Origin: CAYNFP01 sp964396655
GTDB taxonomy: Bacteria > Bacillota_I > Bacilli_A > RF39 > UBA660
Direction: 5' to 3'
Length of the DNA stretch: 64,000 nt
Assembly (NCBI GenBank): GCA_964396655.1
Contig: CAYNFP010000002.1
Span: 103,056-167,055, forward strand
Under the pieces are notes generated by a model that was given only the letters and a program-made list of their open reading frames with translations, was not told the DNA's origin and did no database searches. Below are positions 15,418 to 23,904 of the stretch, one piece after another. Position numbers and translations under genes: made by a program. Numbering within the stretch: position 1 is the first letter of the stretch; the number at the start of each line of letters is the position of its first letter.

Positions 15418-17469
15418 ATGAGAAGTAAAATTGATAAAATTTTTCAGTATGCAAAAAAAAATTATAGAGTAATTGAACTTAAATTCAAAAAATATTTTTC
15501 AACTAATATTTTGTTTTTATCATATGTTATTTTATCAATATTAATAGGGGTAAATTTAAGAGCTTATACAGTTGGTTTAACTCTTTCTATAAAACCAGTT
15601 ATAAGTGATCTTATGGTTGCTGTAATAATAGGTTCTTTTGGTTATTTTTTCAAACCTAAAAATCAATTTAAATACTTTTTAATAATTATATGTTTGTTTA
15701 CATTTTTGGGTGTTGGTAATAGTATATATTACACTTGGTATAAATCTTTTTTATCAATAAGTTTAATAGATTCTCTTAAAATGGTTGGTGAAGTCAAATC
15801 TTCTTTGTTTGATAAATTACAATTTATTGATATTGCGTTTCTTATATATCCAATAATTTTAGTAATTATTCATAAGAATTTAAATAAAAGAAAATATTAT
15901 TTTGAAGTAGAAAAAGTAGCAAAGGGCAAGAAAATGTTTTTAAAAACAGTAATAGGTGGATTTATTATATTGTTTTTAATGGTTATTTCTTTAAGCGCTA
16001 CTGATATGAGCAGAATAGTAAAACAATGGAATAGAGAATATATAGTTCAAAGATTTGGAATTTATACGTATACATTTAATGATTTAATCCAATCTTTAGA
16101 ACCTAAATTAAATACTTTATTTGGATATGATGAAGCTGCTCGCGAATTTAGAGAATTTTATAAAGAAGAAATAAAAAATAGGAATTTTACTACTAATAAA
16201 TATACAAATGTGTTTGAGGGTAAAAATTTATTAGTAATACATGCTGAAAGCATTCAAACATTTTTAATAGGTTTAAAAATAAACGGTCAAGAAATAACAC
16301 CGAATTTAAACAAATTATCTAAATCAAGTTTATATTTTTCTAGATTTTATCCTCAAATAGGTACTGGAACAAGTTCTGATACAGAATTTACTTTTGAAAC
16401 TGGACTAATGCCTTCAACAAGTGGTATAGCTTTTGTAAGTTATTTTGATAGGAAATATGAGGGATTAGCGTCTATTCTTGATCAAAAAGGGTATTATACT
16501 TTTAGTATGCACGCCAATAACGGAGACTATTGGAATAGAAATACTATGTATAAAAATCTTGGATATCAAAAATTTTATTCTCAAAATTCATTTGAGGTAA
16601 CTGAAGAAAACACTATAGGATTAGGACTTTCTGATAAAGAATTTTTTAAACAAATTATTCCGATATTAAAAGATATAAAAATAAATAAAGAGCCATATTA
16701 TGGAAAGATAATAACTCTTACAAATCACTCACCATTTAGTGAAGTTGATAAATATGATCCTTTAGATTTGACTATGCAATATACTTATGAAGATGACAAT
16801 GGAATAAATCAAACTGGTGTATCGAATTATCTTGAAGGAACAGAAATGGGAAATTACTTAAAATCTGCTCATTATGCTGATGCAGCTTTAGGAGAATTAT
16901 TTAATTCTTTAGAAGAAAATGGATTATTAGAAAATACAGTTATTTTACTTTACGGAGATCATGAAGCAAAAATATCAAAGAGTCAATTTGATTTACTATA
17001 TAATTATGATCCATTAACAAATGGAGTAAAAGATGAAAATGCTGAAGGATATATAAGTTTAGAAAATTATAAATATGATTTATTAAGAAATACTCCTCTT
17101 ATGATATGGGCTCCTGGAACAAAATATGTTAAACAGATAAATGATGTTGTTGGTATGTACGATTTACTTCCAACTTTAGCAAATATGTTTAATTTTAAAT
17201 ATACTTATGCAATGGGGCATGATATTTTCAGTAAGAATGAAAATATAGTAATATTTCCTAATGGAAATTTCATGACCGAAAAAGTATATTATAATAGTTT
17301 AAAGGGAGATTACATAACATTAACAGATGAACCATTAGAAGAAGGATATATTGATAGATTGAAAGCTTATGTTGAGATAAGATTAAGTGTGTCTCAAAAC
17401 TTAATAACTCATGATTTAATTAGAAAAGAAGAAACCAACTTAATGGAGGAACTTAAAAATGGAGAATAA
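15418..17469 (+). CDS. LTA synthase family sulfatase (LtaS-like)
   Basis: 683 residues. Five N-terminal membrane helices are followed by a large extracellular alkaline-phosphatase/sulfatase domain from about residue 265 (NLLVIHAESIQTF). Metal and catalytic region: GTGTSSDTEFTFETG, where Ser takes the place of the Thr nucleophile of classical LtaS; also SMHANNGDYWNR, TLTNHSPF and LLYGDHEAK. These enzymes polymerise glycerol phosphate from phosphatidylglycerol or modify glycans with it. ATG 15418 follows GGAAGGA; an earlier in-frame TTG is unlikely. A second family member lies at 40312-42330. The last bases overlap the start of the next small gene. Confidence 0.93.
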   Translation: MRSKIDKIFQYAKKNYRVIELKFKKYFSTNILFLSYVILSILIGVNLRAYTVGLTLSIKPVISDLMVAVIIGSFGYFFKPKNQFKYFLIIICLFTFLGVGNSIYYTWYKSFLSISLIDSLKMVGEVKSSLFDKLQFIDIAFLIYPIILVIIHKNLNKRKYYFEVEKVAKGKKMFLKTVIGGFIILFLMVISLSATDMSRIVKQWNREYIVQRFGIYTYTFNDLIQSLEPKLNTLFGYDEAAREFREFYKEEIKNRNFTTNKYTNVFEGKNLLVIHAESIQTFLIGLKINGQEITPNLNKLSKSSLYFSRFYPQIGTGTSSDTEFTFETGLMPSTSGIAFVSYFDRKYEGLASILDQKGYYTFSMHANNGDYWNRNTMYKNLGYQKFYSQNSFEVTEENTIGLGLSDKEFFKQIIPILKDIKINKEPYYGKIITLTNHSPFSEVDKYDPLDLTMQYTYEDDNGINQTGVSNYLEGTEMGNYLKSAHYADAALGELFNSLEENGLLENTVILLYGDHEAKISKSQFDLLYNYDPLTNGVKDENAEGYISLENYKYDLLRNTPLMIWAPGTKYVKQINDVVGMYDLLPTLANMFNFKYTYAMGHDIFSKNENIVIFPNGNFMTEKVYYNSLKGDYITLTDEPLEEGYIDRLKAYVEIRLSVSQNLITHDLIRKEETNLMEELKNGE

Positions 17470-18085
17470 GAAATTAAATAAAGATAAATTAATTACATTT
17501 ATCTTTATAATTTTGGGCATACTAATTCTAGGAACTCTTGGTGTTAAAATATATTTTGATTTTATTAAATCAAATAATAGTGCTGCCAAAGAATTGGAAA
17601 AATTAGAATTATATGGGTATACCTTAGATAATAATGATACTAAGTTATATAAAGACAATTTTAAAGAATTAGAAGATGCTTTAAATGAAAAAGAAATAGA
17701 TTATGATAAGTATGCTGAATTATTATCAAAACTTTATATAATTGATTTTTATACATTAAGTAATAAAATTTCTAGTACTGATGTTGGCTCTATTGAATTT
17801 GTTCATCCTGATATAGCGGACAATTTTAAATTAGAAGCAAAAGACACCATTTATAAATATATAAAAATAAATTTTAATGGTAAAAGAACTCAAGAACTAC
17901 CCGAAGTGAGTAGTGTAACAATTGATGAAATCAATAATTCAAAATATATGTATGATAAAACAGAATATGATTCATATAATATAAAATGCAACTGGACATA
18001 TACAAAAGATTTAGGATATGAAACTGAGGCTAATTTAATTTTAATAAAAGACGGAACCAAGTTATACATAGTGGAAAGTGATTAG
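17459..18085 (+). CDS. single-pass membrane protein of unknown function
   Basis: 208 residues, not recognised. A basic start is followed by one helix (about 12-32) and an exported acidic domain of about 170 residues. It lies directly after the LTA-synthase-family gene: its ATG overlaps that gene's 3' end by 11 bp, and its SD GGAGG lies within the upstream coding sequence, so the two are translationally coupled. This suggests a partner for the sulfatase or another envelope role. The next gene follows after 5 nt. Confidence 0.8.
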   Translation: MENKKLNKDKLITFIFIILGILILGTLGVKIYFDFIKSNNSAAKELEKLELYGYTLDNNDTKLYKDNFKELEDALNEKEIDYDKYAELLSKLYIIDFYTLSNKISSTDVGSIEFVHPDIADNFKLEAKDTIYKYIKINFNGKRTQELPEVSSVTIDEINNSKYMYDKTEYDSYNIKCNWTYTKDLGYETEANLILIKDGTKLYIVESD

Positions 18086-18090
18086 AAATT

Positions 18091-18900
18091 ATGAAAAAAA
18101 TATTAAGTATTTTTTTAAATACTACTTTGTTTACAATAATTTTTGCATTTCAATTAATTTTTACATTGGTTTATAGTTTTAGATACTTAACTACAGAAGG
18201 AAATATTTATAAAATATTTTCAAATATTGATGTAGAAAAATTATTAGATGAATCGGATGTTCCAATAAACAGGATTTATGAGGGGACAGGTTCATTAAAA
18301 ATTTCAAAAGAAGATACATTAAAAATGCTTAATTCAGATGCATTAAAAAGATATTTATCTAAGTATATTTATAACAGTATAGATTCTTTAAAAAATAATA
18401 CTAAGATTTCAGATATTACAATAACTGATATAAAAAATGTTGTTACATCACTCGAAACAGAAAATATAACCATTCAAAATAAAGAAGAAATATTAACATC
18501 AATAGATGATAACAAAGAAGAAATAGAAAGATATTTAAATTCTGTACAGAATACAATATATGAGAAATTAACCCCAAATAGTTTAAGTACAATAAGTTTC
18601 TTTTTAAGTCCTAATATGTTCATTGTTTATAGTATTGTACTAGTTGCCTTATATTTAGTTGCTTGTTTGTTTAGATGGTCAATTTATAAACCATTATTAA
18701 ACTTTGGAATTATTTTATCAATTATAAGTTCATTATTTATATTTTTAGCAATTTACTTTGATCATAATTTTACATCATCTTATAAAGAATATTTAACTGC
18801 ATTACAAAAAAGCGTAATAGCATTTAATTCTTTGTATTTATTTATAGGAATGATATTCTTAAATTTATATATGTTAATCAAAAAATTAAAAAAAAGTTAA
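18091..18900 (+). CDS. four-helix membrane protein of unknown function
   Basis: 269 residues: one helix near the N-terminus (about 10-30), an outside loop of about 130 residues (35-165) with several predicted helices, then three helices (about 168-190, 198-226, 236-262). I know no motif in it. It starts 5 nt after the preceding stop and has no clear SD, so it probably relies on coupling. It is the last gene of the ligA-to-18900 run and is closed by a strong terminator. The arrangement of one helix, an outside loop and three helices is also seen in assorted envelope-stress proteins, but no family is claimed. Confidence 0.8.
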   Translation: MKKILSIFLNTTLFTIIFAFQLIFTLVYSFRYLTTEGNIYKIFSNIDVEKLLDESDVPINRIYEGTGSLKISKEDTLKMLNSDALKRYLSKYIYNSIDSLKNNTKISDITITDIKNVVTSLETENITIQNKEEILTSIDDNKEEIERYLNSVQNTIYEKLTPNSLSTISFFLSPNMFIVYSIVLVALYLVACLFRWSIYKPLLNFGIILSIISSLFIFLAIYFDHNFTSSYKEYLTALQKSVIAFNSLYLFIGMIFLNLYMLIKKLKKS

Positions 18901-18903
18901 TAA

Positions 18904-18936
18904 GATTTTATAAAAATATAAAATCTTTTTTAATGC
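18904..18936 (+). terminator. intrinsic terminator
   Basis: The stem AAGATTTTATA/TATAAAATCTT is followed by six T. Its 3' half is part of a 33-bp block repeated before pcrA. Confidence 0.85.
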
Positions 18937-18951
18937 TATGTTATAATAAAT
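18919..18951 (+). repeat. 33-bp direct repeat, copy 1 (terminator arm plus promoter)
   Basis: Identical to 19641-19673. It contains the 3' arm and T tract of a terminator and an extended -10 box TGTTATAAT (TATAAT at 18942-18947) that would serve the kinase gene. Confidence 0.9.
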
Positions 18952-18969
18952 TCAGTTGTTGGAGGATTT

Positions 18970-19623
18970 ATGAAAACGGGAAAAGTAATTTTAATAGGTG
19001 GTTCTAAAAGAGCGGGAAAAACAACTTTATCAATGATGCTTCACAGGAGGATGGGTTTTAATTATCTTAATTTTGACCATTTAGAGGATGCAATCGATGT
19101 TGGTATTAACAAAAGTGATTCTTGGAATGACGGTGATTATTTTAAAGGATTTTTAAAGCAAATGATAGGTTATTCTTTAGAAGATGCTAAAAATTATGGG
19201 ATAAACACAGTATTAGATACTTACATGTACAATCCCAACATTATCAATGATTTATCTAATCGAAATGACATAGAAGTTTATTTTTTGGCAGATTTAGATT
19301 CTAATGAAGAAGAATTGAGAATTAACTTAAAAAAATACTCAAAATCTTATGATTGGCCCTCTTATTGTACGGATGAGCAATTTGAAGATAATATTAAAGA
19401 TATCTTAGCTAGAAACGAGTATTTAAAAGAAGAATGTTCAAAATATAATATTGAATTATTTAATACATCTTATGGAGATAAAAGAAATAACAATTTGGAA
19501 GTTTTGTACAGGAGAATTGTTGGTAAAGAAAAATCAGATGAAATTTATTCTTATGAAGTTTTAATTGAAAAAATAGATCAAAAGATAGCAGAGTTAGAAG
19601 CAGAAGAAAACAAAAAAAGTTAA
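18970..19623 (+). CDS. P-loop kinase-like ATPase of unknown substrate
   Basis: 217 residues. The Walker A motif GGSKRAGKTT (about residues 10-19) at the N-terminus resembles small-molecule kinases of the uridine/shikimate/2-phosphoglycerate kinase group. A HRRMGFNYLNFDHLEDAID segment follows that could hold the acceptor-site Asp, and TVLDTYMYNP may act as a Walker B-like strand. The C-terminus is a helical, acidic tail. The substrate cannot be told from sequence. TTGGAGGATTT precedes the start, and the promoter is TATAAT 18942-18947. It is flanked by identical terminator-promoter blocks, so it is a self-contained transcription unit before pcrA. Confidence 0.8.
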   Translation: MKTGKVILIGGSKRAGKTTLSMMLHRRMGFNYLNFDHLEDAIDVGINKSDSWNDGDYFKGFLKQMIGYSLEDAKNYGINTVLDTYMYNPNIINDLSNRNDIEVYFLADLDSNEEELRINLKKYSKSYDWPSYCTDEQFEDNIKDILARNEYLKEECSKYNIELFNTSYGDKRNNNLEVLYRRIVGKEKSDEIYSYEVLIEKIDQKIAELEAEENKKS

Positions 19624-19656
19624 AAGATTTTATAAAAAAGTAAAATCTTTTTTAAT
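19624..19656 (+). terminator. intrinsic terminator before pcrA
   Basis: The stem AAGATTTTA/TAAAATCTT is followed by a T tract, directly after the kinase stop codon. Confidence 0.85.
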
Positions 19657-19673
19657 GCTATGTTATAATAAAT
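19641..19673 (+). repeat. 33-bp direct repeat, copy 2 (terminator arm plus promoter)
   Basis: Identical to 18919-18951. Copy 2 lies directly upstream of pcrA. Confidence 0.9.
19661..19669 (+). promoter_or_regulatory. extended -10 promoter of pcrA (possible leaderless mRNA)
   Basis: The extended -10 TGTTATAAT ends 7 nt before the pcrA ATG, and no SD lies between. Transcription would start at or next to the start codon. Confidence 0.65.
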
Positions 19674-19676
19674 ATT

Positions 19677-21785
19677 ATGAGTAAAAATATAAAAATAAAT
19701 TTGAATAAAGAACAAATAGAAGCGGTAAATCATTTTGATGGACCGTGTCTTGTTTTGGCAGGAGCGGGTAGTGGAAAAACAAGAGTATTAACAGAAAGAA
19801 TAGTAAATCTTATAGATAATGGAATAAGACCAAGCAATATCTTAGCAATTACTTTTACAAATAAAGCCGCTAATGAAATGAGAGAAAGAGTAAGAATTAG
19901 ATTAGGAGATATCTCTGAAAGTATTTTTATAGGTACTTTTCACTCTTTTGGATTGAAAATTATAAGAGAAAACTATGAATCTATAAATTATTCTAGAAAT
20001 ATAACTATAATGGACAGAGAAGATATGGGAACTATTATAAAAAGATTAATTAAAGAACTAAGCTTAGAAAATCAAAATTATGATTATAGATATGTAATAG
20101 ATAAAATCAGTTCTGCTAAAAATGATGAAATAACTCCCGAAGAATTTTCAAAATTATATTTATCTGACTTTGATTATGGTATTGATAAAATATATAAAAG
20201 ATATGAAACTTTATTAAAAAATAATAATAGTGTGGATTTTGATGATTTATTAACTTTACCTCTTAAAATATTTAGAAAAAACAAAGATGTTCTAGAAAAA
20301 TATCAGGAGCATTTTAAATATATATTAGTTGATGAATATCAAGATACCAATAAAATACAATATTATCTATGTAAAATGTTAGCTGATAAAAATAAAAATA
20401 TATTTGTAGTTGGTGATATCGATCAATCTATTTTTTCTTGGAGAAAAGCCGATTATGAAAATATATTGTTATTTGAAAAAGACTATAAAGATACTAGAGT
20501 AATATTTTTGGAAGAAAATTATAGAAGTACTAATAATATATTAAAAGTTGCTAATTCAATCATTAAGAATAATACTATGAGAAAAGAAAAGAATCTTTGG
20601 AGTAGCAAGGGTGACGGAGAAAAAGTGGTTTATATTAGATGTAATGATGAAAAAGAAGAATCTAATGTAGTTGTTAATAAAATAAAGGATTTAATTAAGG
20701 ATGGATACTCTTACAGTGATTTTGCTGTTCTTTATAGAACAAATGCACAAAGTAGAACGTTAGAAGAAGAATTTTTAAAAGAAAATATGTCTTATAAAGT
20801 ATTTGGAAGTTATTATTTCTACGGAAGAAAAGAGATAAAAGATTTAATATCATATTTACATTTAATATATAACCCTCATGATTATATAAGTTTAGAAAGA
20901 GTAATAAATGTTCCTAAAAGAGGAATAGGATTAAAAACAATTGAAAAGTTGAAAGAAACAGCAAATGATAAAAATATTAGTGTATTTGAAGCTGTTGAAA
21001 GTGGCAAAGAATTAGAATTCAAAAAAATAATATTAGAATTAATAGAAGATGCAAAAAATATGTCATTAACTGATTTAATAGAAGATGTGTTAGTAAAGTC
21101 TGGGATTAGAAAGTCTTTAGAAGAGAGTAAATCTTTAGATGACCAGATTAGATTAGAAAACTTGGAAGAGTTTAAGAGTATAACAAAATCATCTGAAGAA
21201 AATGGAATATATAATTTAGAAGAATTTTTAGAAAATATTGCTTTAGTTTCTGATATTGGACAATATAATAATAATGATAATGCAGTTACATTAATGACTC
21301 TTCATTCTTCGAAAGGACTAGAATTTAGAGTGGTATTTATAATCGGAATGGAAGAAGGTATATTTCCACACTTTAGAAGTTTTGGAGAAATAAAAGAACT
21401 TGAAGAAGAAAGAAGACTTTGTTATGTTGGAGTAACAAGGGCAGAAGAAAAGTTATTTCTTTTAAATGCAAGAAGAAGAATGATTTTTGGCAAAACAACA
21501 GAAAATTTACCTAGCAGATTTATTAGTGAAATAGAAAATGAACTTCTTGAAGTAGCAGATGAGTTAGAAAGCAAACCTAGTATTACAAAAAGATTATTTA
21601 ATATGTATAAAGAAAATTATAATAATGATCTTCAAGTTGGTGATAAAGTATATCATAGTTTATATAAAGAAGGCGTTGTTGTAAATATAGATGGTGATTT
21701 AGCAACTATTGCTTTTTCAAGAGAAGTTGGAATAAAAAAGATGAAAGCAAATCATATAAGTTTAAAAAAGATAAATCGTTATTAA
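19677..21785 (+). CDS. pcrA: ATP-dependent DNA helicase PcrA/UvrD
   Basis: SF1A 3'-5' helicase for repair and replication restart, 702 residues, normal length. All motifs are present: Q motif (LNKEQIEAVNHF), Walker A AGAGSGKTR, Ia AITFTNKAANEM, motif II VDEYQDTN, motif III GDIDQSIFSWRKAD, motif IV VLYRTNAQSR, motif V TLMTLHSSKGLEF, motif VI VGVTRAEEKLFL. The C-terminal part (about 650-700, GDKVYHSLYKEGVVVNIDGD) is the PcrA Tudor-like domain that binds RNA polymerase. The ATG is only 7 nt from the -10 box and has no SD, so the mRNA may be leaderless. Confidence 0.97.
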   Translation: MSKNIKINLNKEQIEAVNHFDGPCLVLAGAGSGKTRVLTERIVNLIDNGIRPSNILAITFTNKAANEMRERVRIRLGDISESIFIGTFHSFGLKIIRENYESINYSRNITIMDREDMGTIIKRLIKELSLENQNYDYRYVIDKISSAKNDEITPEEFSKLYLSDFDYGIDKIYKRYETLLKNNNSVDFDDLLTLPLKIFRKNKDVLEKYQEHFKYILVDEYQDTNKIQYYLCKMLADKNKNIFVVGDIDQSIFSWRKADYENILLFEKDYKDTRVIFLEENYRSTNNILKVANSIIKNNTMRKEKNLWSSKGDGEKVVYIRCNDEKEESNVVVNKIKDLIKDGYSYSDFAVLYRTNAQSRTLEEEFLKENMSYKVFGSYYFYGRKEIKDLISYLHLIYNPHDYISLERVINVPKRGIGLKTIEKLKETANDKNISVFEAVESGKELEFKKIILELIEDAKNMSLTDLIEDVLVKSGIRKSLEESKSLDDQIRLENLEEFKSITKSSEENGIYNLEEFLENIALVSDIGQYNNNDNAVTLMTLHSSKGLEFRVVFIIGMEEGIFPHFRSFGEIKELEEERRLCYVGVTRAEEKLFLLNARRRMIFGKTTENLPSRFISEIENELLEVADELESKPSITKRLFNMYKENYNNDLQVGDKVYHSLYKEGVVVNIDGDLATIAFSREVGIKKMKANHISLKKINRY

Positions 21786-21800
21786 GATTTATCTTTTTAT
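21768..21800 (+). terminator. intrinsic terminator overlapping the end of pcrA
   Basis: The stem AAAAGATAAATC/GATTTATCTTTTT spans the pcrA stop codon and runs into a T tract. Confidence 0.85.
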
Positions 21801-21805
21801 AAATA

Positions 21806-21814
21806 TGATATAAT
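21806..21814 (+). promoter_or_regulatory. extended -10 promoter, start codon 6 nt downstream
   Basis: TGATATAAT ends 6 nt before ATG 21821 and there is no SD, the same layout as pcrA. Confidence 0.6.
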
Positions 21815-21820
21815 TAAAAT

Positions 21821-22210
21821 ATGAAAAAGATTTATATGGGTTATACAATTTTATATTTTGTTACATTTATTATAGAATTTTATAAATATTTATCATTTAA
21901 TTCTAATACTTTTGGTATGATTTATATGATATTAAATTTAATAGTGTTGTTAATTTCAATCTTAACATCTATTAATTATAGTAATAAAAACATTAAATTA
22001 AGAGTAAGTAAAAATTTTCTTTTAATGTTTATTATTTTATTTGGAATATTAATATTACCAAAATTAACTTATATTGATGAAAGTTATAAATTTATTAAAT
22101 ATATGAATTTTTATATTTATTACATAAAAGGCTTTTTTGTAATCCTATTGTTGACATTATCATCTTTAGAGCTTAAGTTTGAGAAGAAGCGTAATTATAA
22201 AATCAATTAA
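21821..22210 (+). CDS. four-helix membrane protein of unknown function
   Basis: 129 residues with four hydrophobic helices (about 4-20, 30-52, 66-82, 94-114) and short basic loops. No family is recognised. The start codon sits 6 nt after an extended -10 box with no SD, so it is a candidate leaderless gene. Its last 45 bp overlap the 3' end of the convergent CmpB-like gene. Confidence 0.65.
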   Translation: MKKIYMGYTILYFVTFIIEFYKYLSFNSNTFGMIYMILNLIVLLISILTSINYSNKNIKLRVSKNFLLMFIILFGILILPKLTYIDESYKFIKYMNFYIYYIKGFFVILLLTLSSLELKFEKKRNYKIN

Positions 22211-22708
22211 AATAATAATGGTCATGACTATTATTATTTTTTTATTTATCTTTTCATATAATTTATCAGTTAATGGTTTTAAAAAATAATATATTAAAAT
22301 TATTCCAATACTCCAGAAAGAAGAGATGCCAACATTTATATACTTTCCTATAGAGCCCCAATATTCACTATAATTCCAGTATACTTTATTAAATAATTTT
22401 TCTATTGAATATCCAGCACTAAATTCTAAAATTGAAATAATTATGAAAGTTAAAATAAAATATATTCCTATTTGAACTATTAAATTTTTTTTAATATGTT
22501 TTTTTAATTTCTCAAAAATACAAAACATTAAAGTTATAGATAAACCATAAATAAGAGAATAGGGTCCAAATAAGAAACCGCTATTATATTCAAAATTAAA
22601 AATAAATTTTATGCTTGTTTCAAAAATAAAACCAAATATTGAATAAAAAATAATATTAAATAAATATATCATATAATTATTATTTACTTGTTTTTCTTTC
22701 TCATACAT
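22166..22708 (-). CDS. putative ABC transporter permease, CmpB-like (PF06541 type)
   Basis: 180 residues with five to six helices. The pattern fits the small CmpB-like family annotated as putative ABC transporter permease: SIFGFIFETSIKFIF with a charged residue in helix 1, then NSGFLFGPYSLIYG, and later YWNYSEYWGSIGKYINVGISSFWSIG. No ATP-binding partner is nearby, as is usual for this family, and its function is not established. The gene ends inside the convergent 21821-22210 gene. No clear SD is seen before ATG 22708. Confidence 0.8.
   Translation of the reverse strand: MYEKEKQVNNNYMIYLFNIIFYSIFGFIFETSIKFIFNFEYNSGFLFGPYSLIYGLSITLMFCIFEKLKKHIKKNLIVQIGIYFILTFIIISILEFSAGYSIEKLFNKVYWNYSEYWGSIGKYINVGISSFWSIGIILIYYFLKPLTDKLYEKINKKIIIVMTIIILIDFIITLLLKLKL
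22211..22243. terminator. bidirectional terminator
   Basis: The stem is centred on GTCATGAC and extends through ATAATAAT/ATTATTATT, followed by a T tract on the plus strand. Confidence 0.75.
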
Positions 22709-22779
22709 AACAAAATATTGACATTTTAAGTGAGTTATAGTATAATATAAAGCATTAATTATTAAAGGGGGAATTTAAT

Positions 22780-23883
22780 ATGGAAAATAAAGCAGGAAAT
22801 GTAGTGAATTTTAATGATGAACCTGCAAGAGTAACAACAAAAAGACCTGGTATGACAAAAGATAAAAAATTAGGAATAACAGGTCTTACTATAGGCGGTG
22901 TCGCAATTGTTTTCGTTGTAATTACTATAATAATGTTCAGCAAAGGAACAAAGAACGATAAAAATTCAGAGACTATGGCATTACCAACACCGACACCAAC
23001 AATATCAGCAGGATTAACGCCATCACCAACACCAACACCAAGTGCAACACCAACACCAAGTGCAACACCAACACCAAGTGCAACACCAACACCATATGAA
23101 ATGTCTGAAGAATATTTAGAAGCAGAAAGAATATATAATTCAGAATTTTATAAAGTTGCTTCAAGAACAAATATGCCTGAAGAAGAAATGATAAATTCAA
23201 TTGCTAATATTAGATCTATATTCTTTTTAGGAGAAGCTCCTGAAAATGAAGACTTTATGGGTATGGATACCATTGATTATTATTTAGGAATTAAACAAGG
23301 ATTATATGCAGACTTAGGAAATCCTTCTAATAATAATGACTTATTATATTCAATAAATTATTCAACACAAATGGGAGAAAATCTTTCTTACGATCAAGAA
23401 ATCGTTAGAGATTTCATGGCAAAATATGATATTATTTATGGAGATATATATAATAATTTTAATAATAAAGATTTTGCTACAGCAGGAGAAAATATAGATA
23501 AACTTGCTTGGATGCAATATGATGATTTTGTTTTAGGTGGATTATATAGTGGAGTAAATCCATATAATTTTAGACCTGAATATAGAGCCATAGCATTTGG
23601 AGCAGCCATTGATAGATATGCTGCGCTTGTAGAATATTTACAAGTAAATCAAAGATGTATTCCTTTATGTATAAATCAAGAAACTGGTGAAATCGAAGAA
23701 GTAAATGTTTTAAGCATAATTCAAGCTTTAACATCTAAGGATGGAAGAAGTGCAGATGGAAAAGTAGTGTTAGATCAATTAAACGGAGAACAAACAGAAT
23801 CATTAATATCAACATTTAAAAATGATTTATTAGGAGTAATAGAATACAAATTAGCAAACACACAAACAAGAAATTTAGGATAA
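22780..23883 (+). CDS. membrane-anchored protein with Pro-Thr repeat stalk
   Basis: 367 residues: a cytoplasmic N-terminus of about 30 residues, one helix (about 38-58, TIGGVAIVFVVITIIMF), a Pro/Thr/Ser linker (about 67-107) with three exact SATPTP repeats, then a helical, acidic extracellular domain of about 260 residues with no motif I recognise (GVNPYNFRPEYRAIAFGAAIDRYAALVEYL near 265). The PT linker resembles wall-spanning stalks, so the C-terminal domain is probably displayed outside the wall. AAAGGGGGAA precedes the ATG. The Cys-rich pilin-like gene follows after about 20 nt, so they form an operon. Confidence 0.8.
   Translation: MENKAGNVVNFNDEPARVTTKRPGMTKDKKLGITGLTIGGVAIVFVVITIIMFSKGTKNDKNSETMALPTPTPTISAGLTPSPTPTPSATPTPSATPTPSATPTPYEMSEEYLEAERIYNSEFYKVASRTNMPEEEMINSIANIRSIFFLGEAPENEDFMGMDTIDYYLGIKQGLYADLGNPSNNNDLLYSINYSTQMGENLSYDQEIVRDFMAKYDIIYGDIYNNFNNKDFATAGENIDKLAWMQYDDFVLGGLYSGVNPYNFRPEYRAIAFGAAIDRYAALVEYLQVNQRCIPLCINQETGEIEEVNVLSIIQALTSKDGRSADGKVVLDQLNGEQTESLISTFKNDLLGVIEYKLANTQTRNLG
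23041..23094 (+). repeat. 18-bp coding tandem repeat, three perfect copies
   Basis: The unit AGTGCAACACCAACACCA repeats three times without mismatch and encodes SATPTP in the stalk of the preceding gene. Exact identity at DNA level implies recent expansion or slippage. Confidence 0.95.
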
Positions 23884-23904
23884 TAGAAAAAGGGGGATTT
23901 AAAT

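Noticed and set aside
23041..23094. Possible CRISPR-like repeats
   Set aside because: The units are directly adjacent with no spacers and encode the SATPTP protein repeat.
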